Positions 44,129-53,448 of a DNA stretch of 58,323 nt are shown here, piece after piece. Source of the DNA: Verrucomicrobium sp. BvORR034 (lineage in GTDB: Bacteria; Verrucomicrobiota; Verrucomicrobiia; Verrucomicrobiales; Verrucomicrobiaceae); contig NZ_BATQ01000180.1 in NCBI RefSeq assembly GCF_000739635.1, forward strand, positions 1 through 58,323, written 5' to 3'. Both the position numbers and the translations under genes were made by a program. Below the pieces are notes generated by a model that was not told the DNA's origin, searched no databases, and was given only the letters and a program-made list of their open reading frames with translations. How positions within the stretch are numbered: position 1 is the first letter of the stretch; every line of letters starts with the position of its first letter.

Positions 44129-45658
44129 ATGAAAACCCTTTTGGTCCAGGCCACCTTTGTGACCTTCATTACCCTCGCCCTGCCGGCCGTCATCTGGGCT
44201 CAGAAAAAGACTGACTCTCATCCTCCGGATGCTGTTGAGGACGCACAGACGCCCCGTCAGGCAGACAAGACAAGAGTGGAGCAGAAGAAAACCGCTCACG
44301 ATGCCGATGACAAATTCAAGGCGGACAAAGCAGCGCCTGCTTCCTCCGCCATCGCGACGCAACCTGATGGGGGGCAAATTCTGGGATTCGACTTTTACAG
44401 AGACCCTCTGAATGCAAAAGTTCCCCAGCAGACCTTTGGCGAGATCATGCAGGCTGACAAAGCAACCAAGTCTGCGGTGATGGAAGCTCAGGCGAAGCTT
44501 CTGGCCAAGAGATATGACTTGAATCCCAAGTTCGATCCTGTCGCCAAGATGTCCCGGGGCAAACCTGTGCCCCTGGGCCCCACCGCCCGCCTGGCTGAGG
44601 GAGTGAGTTGGGACAAATTGAACGAGGCTGCACCCGGGGACATCCGGAAGGCAGGGACGTTCCCTTACCCCGCCCTGCCACACCCGAAGCATGTGGCAGG
44701 CGGGCAGGTGTTCCCGGCCATGCAGACAGTCATTTTTCCACGATTGCAGCGGTTTGACGTGGATTTCGATCTGCCGGATGCGTTTCTGCCGGAGTTTCCT
44801 CCCGCCATCTTCCTGCAAAACCGACCGGAACTGGGAGATGTGTCACGGGGAGAAGTGGTCTCCATCAACAACTACTACAAGCTCTTCAAGGACTTGCTCA
44901 CCCCCGTGCAACTGGATGGCCTCCGCCTCTTGCTGACGCCACTTCCTCAAGAAGAGTTCAATCCCACCGATGACCGCAAGACAGAGCAACCCAGCTTGGG
45001 GGTAACCTGTCTGGACTGCCATGTGAACGGACATACCACGGCCCAGTTTCACCTCAGCCCAGACATCCGGCCTCAGCAGAGAAGGCCCCGGCTTGATACC
45101 GTCAGTCTGCGAGGCCTGTTCAACCAGCAGGTCCATGGCTCCAAGAGGAGTCTCCGTTCCGTTGAAGACTTCACCGAGTTTGAGCAGCGCACCGCTTACT
45201 TTAATGGGGACCCCATCCATGCTTTCAAAAAGGGGGCGATGATTCTTGATCGAGTCCAGGTGAGTCACATGGCGCAGATGCAAAACATGTTCGACTTCCC
45301 GCCCGCTCCGAAGCTGGACCCCGCCACGGGTAGGTTGGATCGTTCCAAGGCCACAGATAGTGAGTCACGTGGTGAAGACTTGTTTTTTGGCAAGGCCAAA
45401 TGCGCCACCTGCCACACGCCTCCCTCCTACCTGGATCATCAATACCATGATCTCATGGTTGAACGGTTTACCGACAGCCCGGCCCTTGGCCCCATCAAGA
45501 CCTTTACTCTTCGCGGAATCAAGGACAGCCCACCTTATCTGCATGATGGCCGCTGCCTGACTCTAGAGGACACGGTGGAGTTCTTTAATCTGGTGCTACA
45601 GCTCAAGTTAAACTCGAGTGAGAAAGCAGACCTTTCCGCGTTTTTGAAGGCGCTATAA
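44129..45658 (+). CDS. Exported di-haem cytochrome c (MauG/peroxidase-like C-terminal part)
   Basis: 509 residues. Signal peptide MKTLLVQATFVTFITLALPA, cut near IWAQ, then a Lys/Asp/Ala-rich stretch. Two covalent haem sites: CLDCH (294-298) and CATCH (425-429). The C-terminal portion SRGEDLFFGKAKCATCH and TLRGIKDSPPYLHDGRCLTL and DTVEFFN is typical of MauG and bacterial di-haem peroxidases. The spacing of about 130 residues between haems also fits, but the N-terminal 280 residues are unlike the standard peroxidase. Periplasmic electron transfer or peroxide reduction is likely. Probably co-transcribed with the small gene before it. Confidence 0.82.
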   Translation: MKTLLVQATFVTFITLALPAVIWAQKKTDSHPPDAVEDAQTPRQADKTRVEQKKTAHDADDKFKADKAAPASSAIATQPDGGQILGFDFYRDPLNAKVPQQTFGEIMQADKATKSAVMEAQAKLLAKRYDLNPKFDPVAKMSRGKPVPLGPTARLAEGVSWDKLNEAAPGDIRKAGTFPYPALPHPKHVAGGQVFPAMQTVIFPRLQRFDVDFDLPDAFLPEFPPAIFLQNRPELGDVSRGEVVSINNYYKLFKDLLTPVQLDGLRLLLTPLPQEEFNPTDDRKTEQPSLGVTCLDCHVNGHTTAQFHLSPDIRPQQRRPRLDTVSLRGLFNQQVHGSKRSLRSVEDFTEFEQRTAYFNGDPIHAFKKGAMILDRVQVSHMAQMQNMFDFPPAPKLDPATGRLDRSKATDSESRGEDLFFGKAKCATCHTPPSYLDHQYHDLMVERFTDSPALGPIKTFTLRGIKDSPPYLHDGRCLTLEDTVEFFNLVLQLKLNSSEKADLSAFLKAL

Positions 45659-46216
45659 CAGGGAGGCTTCCGGCCCGCCCATTGTTGAGCGGCTAAACAG
45701 GCTTCAATCTGATTGTTCAGCAACCGAAGATATTGCATCCAGCAAGTTGCCTGCATCCCAGAAGGATTTATACTCATTCAGTGTCTCTGAAGCAACACAG
45801 AGTCGTCAGACTGATCAACTATAAGAATTGCCCCTCACAACCGTTTTGCTAAAATGTCCTGATGTAGGCGTTCGAATTGACGTACGTGGACGGCACGGTG
45901 CTCAAATGCTTCGCTGAAAGAGTGCGCGAAACGGCACGATCCTTGGTCTTGATGGCACTCGATGGATCCGAGTCCGTGTATGACAAGAAGACAGTCTGCT
46001 GTTGGGAGGAGGTGCCTCTGGAGACGACGTTGCCCGCTGAGGCGAATTAGGAGTTTGTTCCTTTTCCAACCTTTCGAATTGTTCACGCGTTTTACTTCCG
46101 GCTCCAGATGGGCTTCAGCTCCAAAGGTGAATGTCAGCGATTGGGTGAGGCTGCTCCACCTCGTCGCCAACAAGTGGCGAAGTAGTGGTTCGCACCCAAA
46201 ACGTATTCGCACCCCC
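45659..46216. other. Gene-poor intergenic stretch
   Basis: About 560 bases between two converging genes. Open frames on both strands (for example 45835-46224 minus and 45962-46276 plus) overlap each other and show no recognisable protein pattern. No clear terminator hairpin or repeat seen. Confidence 0.5.
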
Positions 46217-47089
46217 TCATCCATTTACGATTTCTCCGCCATTGGGGTGAAGCACTTGCCCTGTCATGTAGGATGAGTCTTTTGATGCGAGAAAGACATA
46301 GCACGGCGCCACCTCATTGGGCTCCCCTGCCCTTCCCAGAGGGACATCGGAGCCAAAGGATGCTACCTTCTCCGCCTCAAAGGTCGAAGGGATGAGGGGT
46401 GTCCAGATCGGCCCCGGAGCCACCGCGTTCACCCGGATGCCTTGTTTGACCAAGGCATGCGCCAGAGATCTGGTGAAGGTCACAATGGCCCCTTTGGTGG
46501 CAGAATAGTCCAGCAGCGTCGGGCTGCCCCGGTATGCCGTGACTGAAGTCGTGTTGATAATGGCTGCGCCAGACTTGAGATGCGGCAACGCGGCTTTGCA
46601 CAGATGAAACATGGAAAAAATGTTGGTGCGAAAGGTGCGCTCCAACTGCTCAGTGCTGATGTCGGCAAGGGACTTCTGGGGATGCTGTTCACCCGCGTTG
46701 TTCACCACAATGTCCAGGTGCCCATAATGGTTGAGGGTCTCTTCCACCAAGCGTTGGCACACGTGCTCATCGCCGATATCGCCCGCCACGAGATGGACTC
46801 GTTGCCCCAGTTCACGCACCTTCTCTGCAGTCGTCTGGGCATCTTTTTCCTCATTCAGGTAGCTGATCACCAGACTGGCCCCCTCTGCCGCGAAGGCGAG
46901 CGCCACAGCCCGTCCGATCCCGCTATCCCCTCCCGTGATGATGGCGACCTTGTGGTGAAGTTTTGGCACACAGGCTTCTGCTACGGGGTCGGCCTTCGGA
47001 AAGGGCTTCATTTCAGACTCCACACCGGGTTGTTGATCTTGATGCTGCGCGGGGCGAAGCGGCTTTTCATCCTGTTGCATCTGGGCCAT
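46217..47089 (-). CDS. Short-chain dehydrogenase/reductase (YghA-like)
   Basis: About 290 residues from the ATG at 47089 (MAQMQQDEKPLRPAQHQDQQ); the frame is open to 47125. The N-terminal extension before the Rossmann fold is typical of the YghA subgroup. Motifs: AIITGGDSGIGRAVALAFA (cofactor loop), NNAGEQHPQ, INTTSVTAY (catalytic Ser), LDYSATKGAIV (Tyr and Lys), VNAVAPGPIWTPLIPSTF, and YMTGQVLHPNGGEIVNG at the end. Probably an NADP-dependent aldehyde or ketone reductase of the stress set. All active-site residues are present. Confidence 0.92.
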   Translation of the reverse strand: MAQMQQDEKPLRPAQHQDQQPGVESEMKPFPKADPVAEACVPKLHHKVAIITGGDSGIGRAVALAFAAEGASLVISYLNEEKDAQTTAEKVRELGQRVHLVAGDIGDEHVCQRLVEETLNHYGHLDIVVNNAGEQHPQKSLADISTEQLERTFRTNIFSMFHLCKAALPHLKSGAAIINTTSVTAYRGSPTLLDYSATKGAIVTFTRSLAHALVKQGIRVNAVAPGPIWTPLIPSTFEAEKVASFGSDVPLGRAGEPNEVAPCYVFLASKDSSYMTGQVLHPNGGEIVNG

Positions 47090-47249
47090 AAGAGAGAAGG
47101 GTTCGAGGGTAGAATCAGTGTGCAAAAGCGCGCCATTCCTGGATCGTACCAGGGCTTGATAGTCGTGGAGAACAAGACTGCCTGATGGCCGGTTCAGGCG
47201 GGCTCATGGAATGGAAACGCAGAAACCCGGTCACTTCAGACACCAGGGC

Positions 47250-47873
47250 CTACGTCTTCTCAGCCAGTTGCTGGATCAGCCCGTAAGCGGCGAGTTGATT
47301 GCCGTTTTTCCATGCAGAGAGGGCCGTCCTCGCCTTTCTCCGCAGCAGGGTATCCTGCATGGGTGCTACCTTCTTTCTCTTCGCAGGCTCTGATGCCACC
47401 TTCTTGCGGACTCTGGGTGATTCGGCCTTAGTTTCCTTTTTGGCAGACCTTGCCTGGGGAGGCAGGTGAATGATATTTTGCGGCAGCAGTTCCTCACTCC
47501 CCTTCCGTTCGGTGACGGTCTTGAAAGATTGGACCTGTCGAGTTTTCACCAATGCGGGGGCCACCTTTTTGAGGCGTCGGCGGGGGGCCAGAGGCAACTC
47601 TTTCAGCAAGCGGTAGTCGATTCCCACCACTCGCTTCCCCGCGACATTCTTCAGACTCTTCGGAAACACCAGGATTTGCCCATCGAGGTTCTTGCCCAAG
47701 CCCACCTCACCCCAATCTTTCTTGGTGCCCGTGCGGGGTTGCATGAGCGTCATCACGCGATGCTGGGCGACGAGCTTGCGTAGGGCCGCGTCCCTGGAGG
47801 GGGTCTTCCATGGGAGATACACCTCCGGCTTGCCTGCATCTTTCACCACCTCCGTGAATCTGACAATGTTCAT
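47250..47873 (-). CDS. Hypothetical basic protein
   Basis: 207 residues, strongly basic. The N-terminal part (MNIVRFTEVVKDAGKPEVYL, TLMQPRTGTKKDWGEVGLGK) looks folded and may be conserved. The C-terminal half is a Lys/Arg-rich stretch (RSAKKETKAESPRVRKKVA, PAKRKKVAP) ending in a small helix. Not recognised; nucleic-acid binding is possible from charge alone. About 160 bases upstream of the SDR gene on the same strand. Confidence 0.6.
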   Translation of the reverse strand: MNIVRFTEVVKDAGKPEVYLPWKTPSRDAALRKLVAQHRVMTLMQPRTGTKKDWGEVGLGKNLDGQILVFPKSLKNVAGKRVVGIDYRLLKELPLAPRRRLKKVAPALVKTRQVQSFKTVTERKGSEELLPQNIIHLPPQARSAKKETKAESPRVRKKVASEPAKRKKVAPMQDTLLRRKARTALSAWKNGNQLAAYGLIQQLAEKT

Positions 47874-48030
47874 TTGGTAACGGCCTTCTGCCGAAAAGGG
47901 AATCGGAACCCATCATCTCACTGCGGCTGCCCCTTAACCCAGCATCGGGCCACTTACGGCTCCCTCCGTGTCTTGCCCTTCCACGATCCAGTGAGAGAAC
48001 ACATCTGTACGCCCCCATTGCCCCCTCCTC

Positions 48031-49566
48031 ATGAAAACCAAATCCTACTGGCTGTCCCTCCCTCCCCGCACGCATGCCACCCCTTTAAACGGCGACAAGG
48101 AAGTGGACGTGCTGGTGATCGGCGGAGGAGTCACTGGCCTGACTACGGCGCTTCTTCTCGCCAAGTCGGGACTGCACATTGCCGTGGTGGAACGTCAAAC
48201 CATCGGCAGCGGTGACAGTGGTCACACCACTGCGCATCTCACCTACATGACAGACACCCGGCTCTCTGAGCTGGTGACCAGGGTAGGAAAGGATCACGCG
48301 CTGGCGTCATGGGATGCGGGGGCCCATGCCATGCAGATCATTCATGATCTAGTGCAGGAATATCGCCTATCCTGCGAATTCCGGGTGGTTCCCGGCTTTC
48401 TGGCGCTCGCCGAGGATGCCTCCAGAGATGACGAGAGGAAGACATTGCGGGATGAAGCCACCATGATGATCGAACATGGATTCGAAGCCTCCTTTGAGGA
48501 ACGGGTCCCCGTCACAGGGAATTGCGGCATCCGGATGGGCAACCAGATGAAGTTTCATCCCGTGAAGTATCTCCGGGCTCTAGCCCACCAGGCCGCGGCG
48601 CTGGGAGTGGGAATCTATGAACATACGGAAGTGGCGTCCTTTAAAGAGGATCCCCGGAAGGCGGTACTGACCAACGGCCATACCATTCGCTACGACAAGG
48701 TGGTGATTGCCACCCACATGCCTCTTCAAGGAAACACGGGAACGCTGGGGGCACTGTTCTTCCAGACCAAGTTGTACGCTTACTCCACCTATGCGATCGC
48801 CGCCACGATCCCCTCAGGCGCATTTCCTGAATTCATCTGGTCTGATACGGCGGATCCCTTTAACTACGTACGTGTGGATAAGGGAGCAGAAGCGGACGTG
48901 GTTGTGCTGGGAGGTCAAGATCACAAGACGGGCCAGAAATTGGACACGGACGCCTGCTACCGCCGCCTTGAGGATACCCTGTCGCGATGGATGCCCGATG
49001 CCGTGTCAACCTATCGGTGGTCCGGCCAAGTCATCGAGACGCCCGACGGATTGCCCTACATAGGGACCGTGGATGAACATCAGTATGTGGCCACCGGCTT
49101 TTCCGGGAACGGCTACACCTTTGGCACACTGGCTGGGGCCATCATTCATGACGCCATCACGGAAACCAAGAACCCCTGGGCGGATCTCTTCTCCCCTGCA
49201 CGTAAGAAACTCTCCGGCGCATGGGACTATCTCAAAGAGAATGCGGACTACCCCTACTATCTGCTGAAGGGCTTCGCTGCCTCCCTTGGAGGCTCATCCA
49301 ACCAACCAATGGGCAAAGGAGAAGGCAAAGTTTCTCGCCGGGGTGGCAAACGAATCGCCATGTGCTGCGATCAACAAGGGCAAGTGCACACTGTATCCTC
49401 CGTCTGTCCGCACCTTGGCTGTATTGTGGGCTGGAATGCTGCAGACCAGACGTGGGACTGCCCCTGCCACGGGTCGCGGTTTCACAAAGACGGCAGCCTT
49501 CTGGCAGGGCCCGCAGAAAAGGGTTTGGACGCAATCGCAGCCAGCGACACAGGCCAGACCCACTAG
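48031..49566 (+). CDS. FAD-dependent oxidoreductase with C-terminal Rieske [2Fe-2S] domain
   Basis: 511 residues. N-terminal DAO-type FAD domain: VDVLVIGGGVTGLTTALLLA, VVERQTIGSGDSGHTTAHLT; FAD-binding end VDEHQYVATGFSGNGYTFGT. The C-terminal 100 residues form a Rieske domain with both cluster motifs, CPHLGC (about 459-464) and CPCHGSRFHKDG (about 476). This DAO-Rieske fusion is a known family in soil bacteria, often annotated as FAD-dependent oxidoreductase or Rieske (2Fe-2S) protein. The substrate is unknown. No signal peptide. It stands alone on its strand. Confidence 0.92.
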   Translation: MKTKSYWLSLPPRTHATPLNGDKEVDVLVIGGGVTGLTTALLLAKSGLHIAVVERQTIGSGDSGHTTAHLTYMTDTRLSELVTRVGKDHALASWDAGAHAMQIIHDLVQEYRLSCEFRVVPGFLALAEDASRDDERKTLRDEATMMIEHGFEASFEERVPVTGNCGIRMGNQMKFHPVKYLRALAHQAAALGVGIYEHTEVASFKEDPRKAVLTNGHTIRYDKVVIATHMPLQGNTGTLGALFFQTKLYAYSTYAIAATIPSGAFPEFIWSDTADPFNYVRVDKGAEADVVVLGGQDHKTGQKLDTDACYRRLEDTLSRWMPDAVSTYRWSGQVIETPDGLPYIGTVDEHQYVATGFSGNGYTFGTLAGAIIHDAITETKNPWADLFSPARKKLSGAWDYLKENADYPYYLLKGFAASLGGSSNQPMGKGEGKVSRRGGKRIAMCCDQQGQVHTVSSVCPHLGCIVGWNAADQTWDCPCHGSRFHKDGSLLAGPAEKGLDAIAASDTGQTH

Positions 49567-50228
49567 CGCTGGTTTTGCCCGGGCGAGCGCCACCGGGAAA
49601 GGTCGTGGCGTTTTTTCTTCGTCCACCAGAGCTCTGGAGAGCGGGATGGCTCGCCATTTTTCCTACCACATGGGTACCCCTGCTCTCTGTACTCTGATAC
49701 CGGCATCCGGCACGATCCTGACTATTCGTAGATCAAAGTCGATGTCATACTGAACCTTTACTAATCACCTTTGGGCTTCATGGCCCGGTAGTCCTGAAGG
49801 CGGAAGTATCACTTGTCATCTCTTCAGACCGATCCACAGACCGCCATGAAGTCCATCCGCTCTGACACTGGATAACGTGATCAGACAACTTGCGAGACAC
49901 GGTCACCCTCGCCGCGGCTCCGAGATCCTGCCACGCAAGAAGTCTTCGTCAGCTGCCAGCCACTCTACTTTCATCCAGCGCAACAGAGGGAATGCAAATT
50001 GTAGAAGCCGAACACATGGAAACCAGGGGTGGAAAAATCAGCTTCACCAATCAGCAAGAATGCCGCGTGTTTCGACGCCATGAAGTCAACTTGGGAGATG
50101 AATGCCAGACCCGGGAAAGAGCCGAAGCTGTTCATACTGAATTTCAGATGGACTCGTCACCACATCCCCCAGTGACACTCACAGGTCTCCTGCGAGGTTA
50201 AGACGCCCCGAGTGATACGCATGTGACG
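49567..50228. other. Intergenic stretch without recognisable genes
   Basis: About 660 bases between the FAD/Rieske gene and the decayed isochorismatase gene. Open frames such as 49890-50201 (plus) have no protein-like pattern. No repeat family seen. Confidence 0.5.
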
Positions 50229-50847
50229 TCATATGCTGGCTCGCCGCCCTCTGCGCGATGAAAATTCCACTTTTTCACCAGGAACCAGCTCTGCTTTCAG
50301 AAACCGTTTCATGTGTTCCAACGCCAGACGGGTGTCAGAGCGCTTCTCAGAGGCCACGCAGTCCGGTGGCACCACTATTTTATAGTCCCTCATGTAGGCG
50401 TCATTGGCAGTGTAAAGAACACAGAGATTCGCTGCAAATCCTGTGAGCACGAGCCGCGTTACGCCCAGATGCACCAGCAAGACGTGCAAGGTAGTGGAGT
50501 AAAAGCCAGAGTGCTTGGGCTTGAGCACAAAATAGTCGTGGTCCCCCGGGGTGAGAAGACGGACAATCGACGCTCCCGGAGCGGGCGGACTTGCGCTGGC
50601 AATGCTCCACCTGCCGCCGGAAGTCTGACTGCCACATGCCAAAATTGTCGTTCACATAGATCACAGGCACTTTTTTCTTTAGCGCCCTAGCTTTCAGCAA
50701 AGCAATGTGTTTGGCCGCCGGCAGCGCAGTTTTCACCAAGCTCCGCCCTCCGGGAAAGGCCATGTCATTGATCACATCGATGAGCACAAGCGCCCAGCCT
50801 CGCGCCTTTCTGGAAGTGAGGTGAGCCTCGGCCCGGGTGGTCTTCAT
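50229..50847 (-). pseudogene. Frameshifted isochorismatase-family cysteine hydrolase
   Basis: The N-terminal half reads from the ATG at 50847 (MKTTRAEAHLTSRKARGWAL, VLIDVINDMAFPGG, VPVIYVNDNFGMWQSDFRRQ). The C-terminal half continues in another frame (ASIVRLLTPGDHDYFVLKPK, HSGFYSTTLHVLLVHLGVTR, GFAANLCVLYTANDAYMRDY). The switch is within about 50570-50600, in a GC-rich run, and one extra base explains it. The Asp of LIDV, the Lys of LKPKHS and the Cys of ANLCVLYTAND are all present, so only the frame is broken. Either a real pseudogene or a sequencing error. Confidence 0.85.
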
Positions 50848-50983
50848 AGGAAGGAAAAATCGAGGAGTGCGCGGGATCGTGCTCTCACGCCACCCTCTTC
50901 CACGAAATCGGAGCTGCCCGGGCAGGAGCGTTGGTGCAAACGAGCACTCGGTGCGCTGAGACGACCCTCCACCTGGGCAGGCC

Positions 50984-51319
50984 TCAAGAGGCCAAGACTC
51001 GCTCCCGCCCTTCCACAGCGAAGTTAACAAGCTCCTCAGCCGAGCGGAGATCCAGCCTCGTCATGATGTTGGCACGGTGGGTCTCCATGGTCTTGCTGCC
51101 AAGCCCGAGTCGCTCCGCTATTTGCTTCGTGGCATATCCTCTCGAGGGCCATTGGAACACCTCCATCTCACGATGGGTGAGGCCAGAAAGATGTTCCCGA
51201 TCAAAGGCGGCATGACACTCAGCATGTTCCAGAGCGTGCAACAGGTGGGCGACCATCTTGGGAAGCAGGAAATATTCCCTTTTCAAGGTCTGCACTGCTC
51301 CAACAATCAGGCTTGGCGG
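50984..51319 (-). pseudogene. LuxR/NarL-type response regulator remnant (output domain only)
   Basis: The helix-turn-helix domain is complete: LSGLTHREMEVFQWPSRGYA, TKQIAERLGLGSKTMETHRA, NIMTRLDLRSAEELV. Upstream, the frame SLIVGAVQTLKREYFLLPKM resembles the last receiver helix plus linker of a NarL-type regulator, and a TAG at 51320-51322 ends it. A GTG at 51295 could start a 103-residue protein, but the receiver is absent from the DNA upstream. The Trp/Pro in 'VFQWPSRGYA' replaces the usual LLA.G. Likely a decayed gene. Confidence 0.7.
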
Positions 51320-51500
51320 CTACAAATGGAGCGGAGTGGCTTCAGCAAAAAAGCGCACCCACGTCGCACTTCTATACGACGCGGCCCGCAGCATCCGTGA
51401 GACACAAACAACAAGCCGACGCGCCCATCCTGATCCCTCGCGACGATCCTTCCCACCTGGCTTTTCGCCGCAATATCCCGGATCTCCCCATCAGGCTGAT

Positions 51501-51983
51501 TCAGAGTAGCGGACGGTTTTGATTTCCCACGTTGGGACCTGGGGCTTCGTCTATCGGGCGGGGCATGAGATGCTGCTCAGCGAACTTCAGCACAAATTGA
51601 ATGAAAAACGGAGTCGCGGTTTTGAGGACCACTCCGGCCAAATAGGAGACCATGCCTACCTTGGGTTTCGCAGAATCCTCTGCCCGCACCTGAGGCATAC
51701 CTCTCTTTACGCTCTCCCGACGGTGATTTAGGATCTGCTCTCCTTCATCCGGTGCCGCCCGGATCTTGCCCTGGGAACTACGCTGCATGAGCACCGCCAC
51801 GGCCACACCGATGGCCGCGACACCGAGCAGCGCAGACCAGGTGTGTTCCTGCGCGAATTTCTTGACTGCTTTTTTGGGGTTGAGTCCATTGCGCACCCAT
51901 TGCGCTTCCGCACTTATTTCACGCCGTCCGGCCTGGAGCGTGGCAAGGGCCTGCTGTTTCAGTGCGGTTTTCCCTTCAGCCAT
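51501..51983 (-). CDS. Membrane protein, hypothetical (downstream of BrkB-holin)
   Basis: 160 residues. The N-terminal amphipathic helix (LKQQALATLQAGRREISAEA), NPKKAVKKFAQEHTWSALLG, a membrane helix LLGVAAIGVAVAVLMQ, and a second hydrophobic segment VSYLAGVVLKTATPFFIQFV. Such proteins commonly follow a phage-holin-III-type gene in YihY/DUF883-like envelope-stress clusters; that is an inference. Its ATG overlaps the end of the interrupted holin-like tail by 25 bases, which suggests the two were once translationally coupled. Confidence 0.65.
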   Translation of the reverse strand: MAEGKTALKQQALATLQAGRREISAEAQWVRNGLNPKKAVKKFAQEHTWSALLGVAAIGVAVAVLMQRSSQGKIRAAPDEGEQILNHRRESVKRGMPQVRAEDSAKPKVGMVSYLAGVVLKTATPFFIQFVLKFAEQHLMPRPIDEAPGPNVGNQNRPLL

Positions 51984-52114
51984 AACCGGTCCTTCCTAAA
52001 TTGGTTGATGGTTTCTCTGAACCACGCGCCCTTCACGGCACGTTTCCACATGAGCAGAGCTCCGCCAAGCGTCGCCAGCGCATGAACCCCGCCCGAGATC
52101 GCAACCGCCTTGAT
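51959..52114 (-). pseudogene. Holin-III-like C-terminal tail cut off by an in-frame TAG
   Basis: Directly after the TAG at 52115-52117 the same frame continues IKAVAISGGVHALATLGGAL, LMWKRAVKGAWFRETINQF and RKDRLWLKG up to a TGA at 51959. This is the usual end of phage-holin superfamily III (PF07332-like) proteins, whose start is the C-terminal part of the BrkB ORF. A TGG to TAG change (Trp between YLDWS and IKAVA) would explain it. Confidence 0.75.
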
Positions 52115-53401
52115 CTAGCTCCAATCAAGGTACGAAATCAACATGCCCACCAGGGCCGTGGCCAGCATCGACCACGCTACGAAGAGGGTCACCGCGCACA
52201 GGGCTGCCACGATCAGGAGATACGCCGCCTGGGAAACGGCTTCCTTGGCCTCGATGCTCAGCAGCAAGCCACGGCCCTCAAGGTATTTCAACACGGGATC
52301 CAGCAGACGGTGGGAGAAGACGGAGTCACCTGGCTTTCCCCTCGCCGATATCATCGGAGGACGGCCGGCAGCTGGCCGAACCGATACCCCATCCCTGGCA
52401 ACCATGCCCGGATCGTAGCAAGGCATCGGGGCATCTCCGGACAACGTTGTTCCCTTCATCTCTTCCTTCGCAGAATCTGACTTGGGCACCTTGACCTCCT
52501 CCACCCTGCGGGCCTCGGGTGCCGGTTCAATCACCCGCCCCCGCACTGAGGCATAGGCCTGGGTGAACTCTGCGCCAAACAGAAGAATACAGGAGGCATA
52601 ATACACCCACAATAAGAGCAGCACGACCGAGCCTGCCGACCCATAGGCGTCTGCTGTGCTTTCCCTGCCCAAATACCACGCCAGCGCAAACTTGCCGAGC
52701 TCGAAAAGAACGGCGGTCATGAGCGATCCAATCCAGACGTCCCTCCAGCGGATGCGTACATCCGGGAGAAACTTGAAGAGGAACGCAAAGAGGGTGGTCG
52801 CCATGGCCAGGGAGATGACGGAAGTAAGGATCGTCCACACCCAGGCGGGCAACTCCATCACGTTCTCCATGCTCTTGCTCAACGTAGCTAGGAATGAGCT
52901 TGCCAGAAGAGAAACCAGCAGCAGAAGGCCGATGACCAGCACCATGCCAAAGTTGAGAAACTTTGATCGGATGAAGAAACCCCACCCAGCTCCCTTCTTT
53001 ATTTCAACATCCCAGATGGTATTGAGAGCATCTTTCAACTGACCAAGTACCCCGGAGGCACCCATCAGCAGGGTGGCCGCTCCCACGAGCGCAGCCACCA
53101 CCCCACTCGAGGGCTTGGAGGCACTCTCCACCATGGTTTGCACACCTGCCGCGGCCTGCTTCCCCACGTATCCCTCAATGGTCCTGTAGAGCTCGCCCGT
53201 CGCCGCTTCATCGTCCAGCACCAGTCCCGCGATCGCCAGGGCGATGATGAGCAAAGGGGCGATGGAGAACACGGAGTAGTAAGCCAGGGCCGCACTCAGG
53301 CGCAGGGCGTTGTCTTTACTCCAGTCGTTGACCGTGGCTTTCAACAGCCCGGCCCAGCCTTTTATTCCCGCCGGAGCCATGGTGGATGGGATGGTGTCCA
53401 T
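52115..53401 (-). CDS. YihY/BrkB-family membrane protein fused to a truncated holin-like domain
   Basis: 428 residues from the ATG at 53401 (MDTIPSTMAPAGIKG); the frame is open to 53446. Residues 10-300 are a YihY/UPF0761 membrane domain: DNALRLSAALAYYSVFSIAP (the family's 'AA.LAYY..FS..P'), AATLLMGASGVLGQLKDALN, FLPDVRIRWRDVWIGSLMTA and AYGSAGSVVLLLLWVYYASC, with about six helices. After a Pro/Glu/Val-rich linker comes LKYLEGRGLLLSIEAKEAV and two helices, the opening of a phage-holin-III domain, stopped by TAG. The BrkB part is intact and probably functional. Role unknown; widespread in envelope-stress sets. Confidence 0.85.
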   Translation of the reverse strand: MDTIPSTMAPAGIKGWAGLLKATVNDWSKDNALRLSAALAYYSVFSIAPLLIIALAIAGLVLDDEAATGELYRTIEGYVGKQAAAGVQTMVESASKPSSGVVAALVGAATLLMGASGVLGQLKDALNTIWDVEIKKGAGWGFFIRSKFLNFGMVLVIGLLLLVSLLASSFLATLSKSMENVMELPAWVWTILTSVISLAMATTLFAFLFKFLPDVRIRWRDVWIGSLMTAVLFELGKFALAWYLGRESTADAYGSAGSVVLLLLWVYYASCILLFGAEFTQAYASVRGRVIEPAPEARRVEEVKVPKSDSAKEEMKGTTLSGDAPMPCYDPGMVARDGVSVRPAAGRPPMISARGKPGDSVFSHRLLDPVLKYLEGRGLLLSIEAKEAVSQAAYLLIVAALCAVTLFVAWSMLATALVGMLISYLDWS

Positions 53402-53448
53402 ACATTGTGCGCAGCCTCGCTCAGAGTTCCCACGACCCTGTTTCACTC

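Noticed and set aside
45835-46224. 129-residue minus-strand ORF in the gap after the cytochrome gene
   Set aside because: No recognisable pattern, overlaps the SDR end and competing frames; kept only as a note in the gap description.
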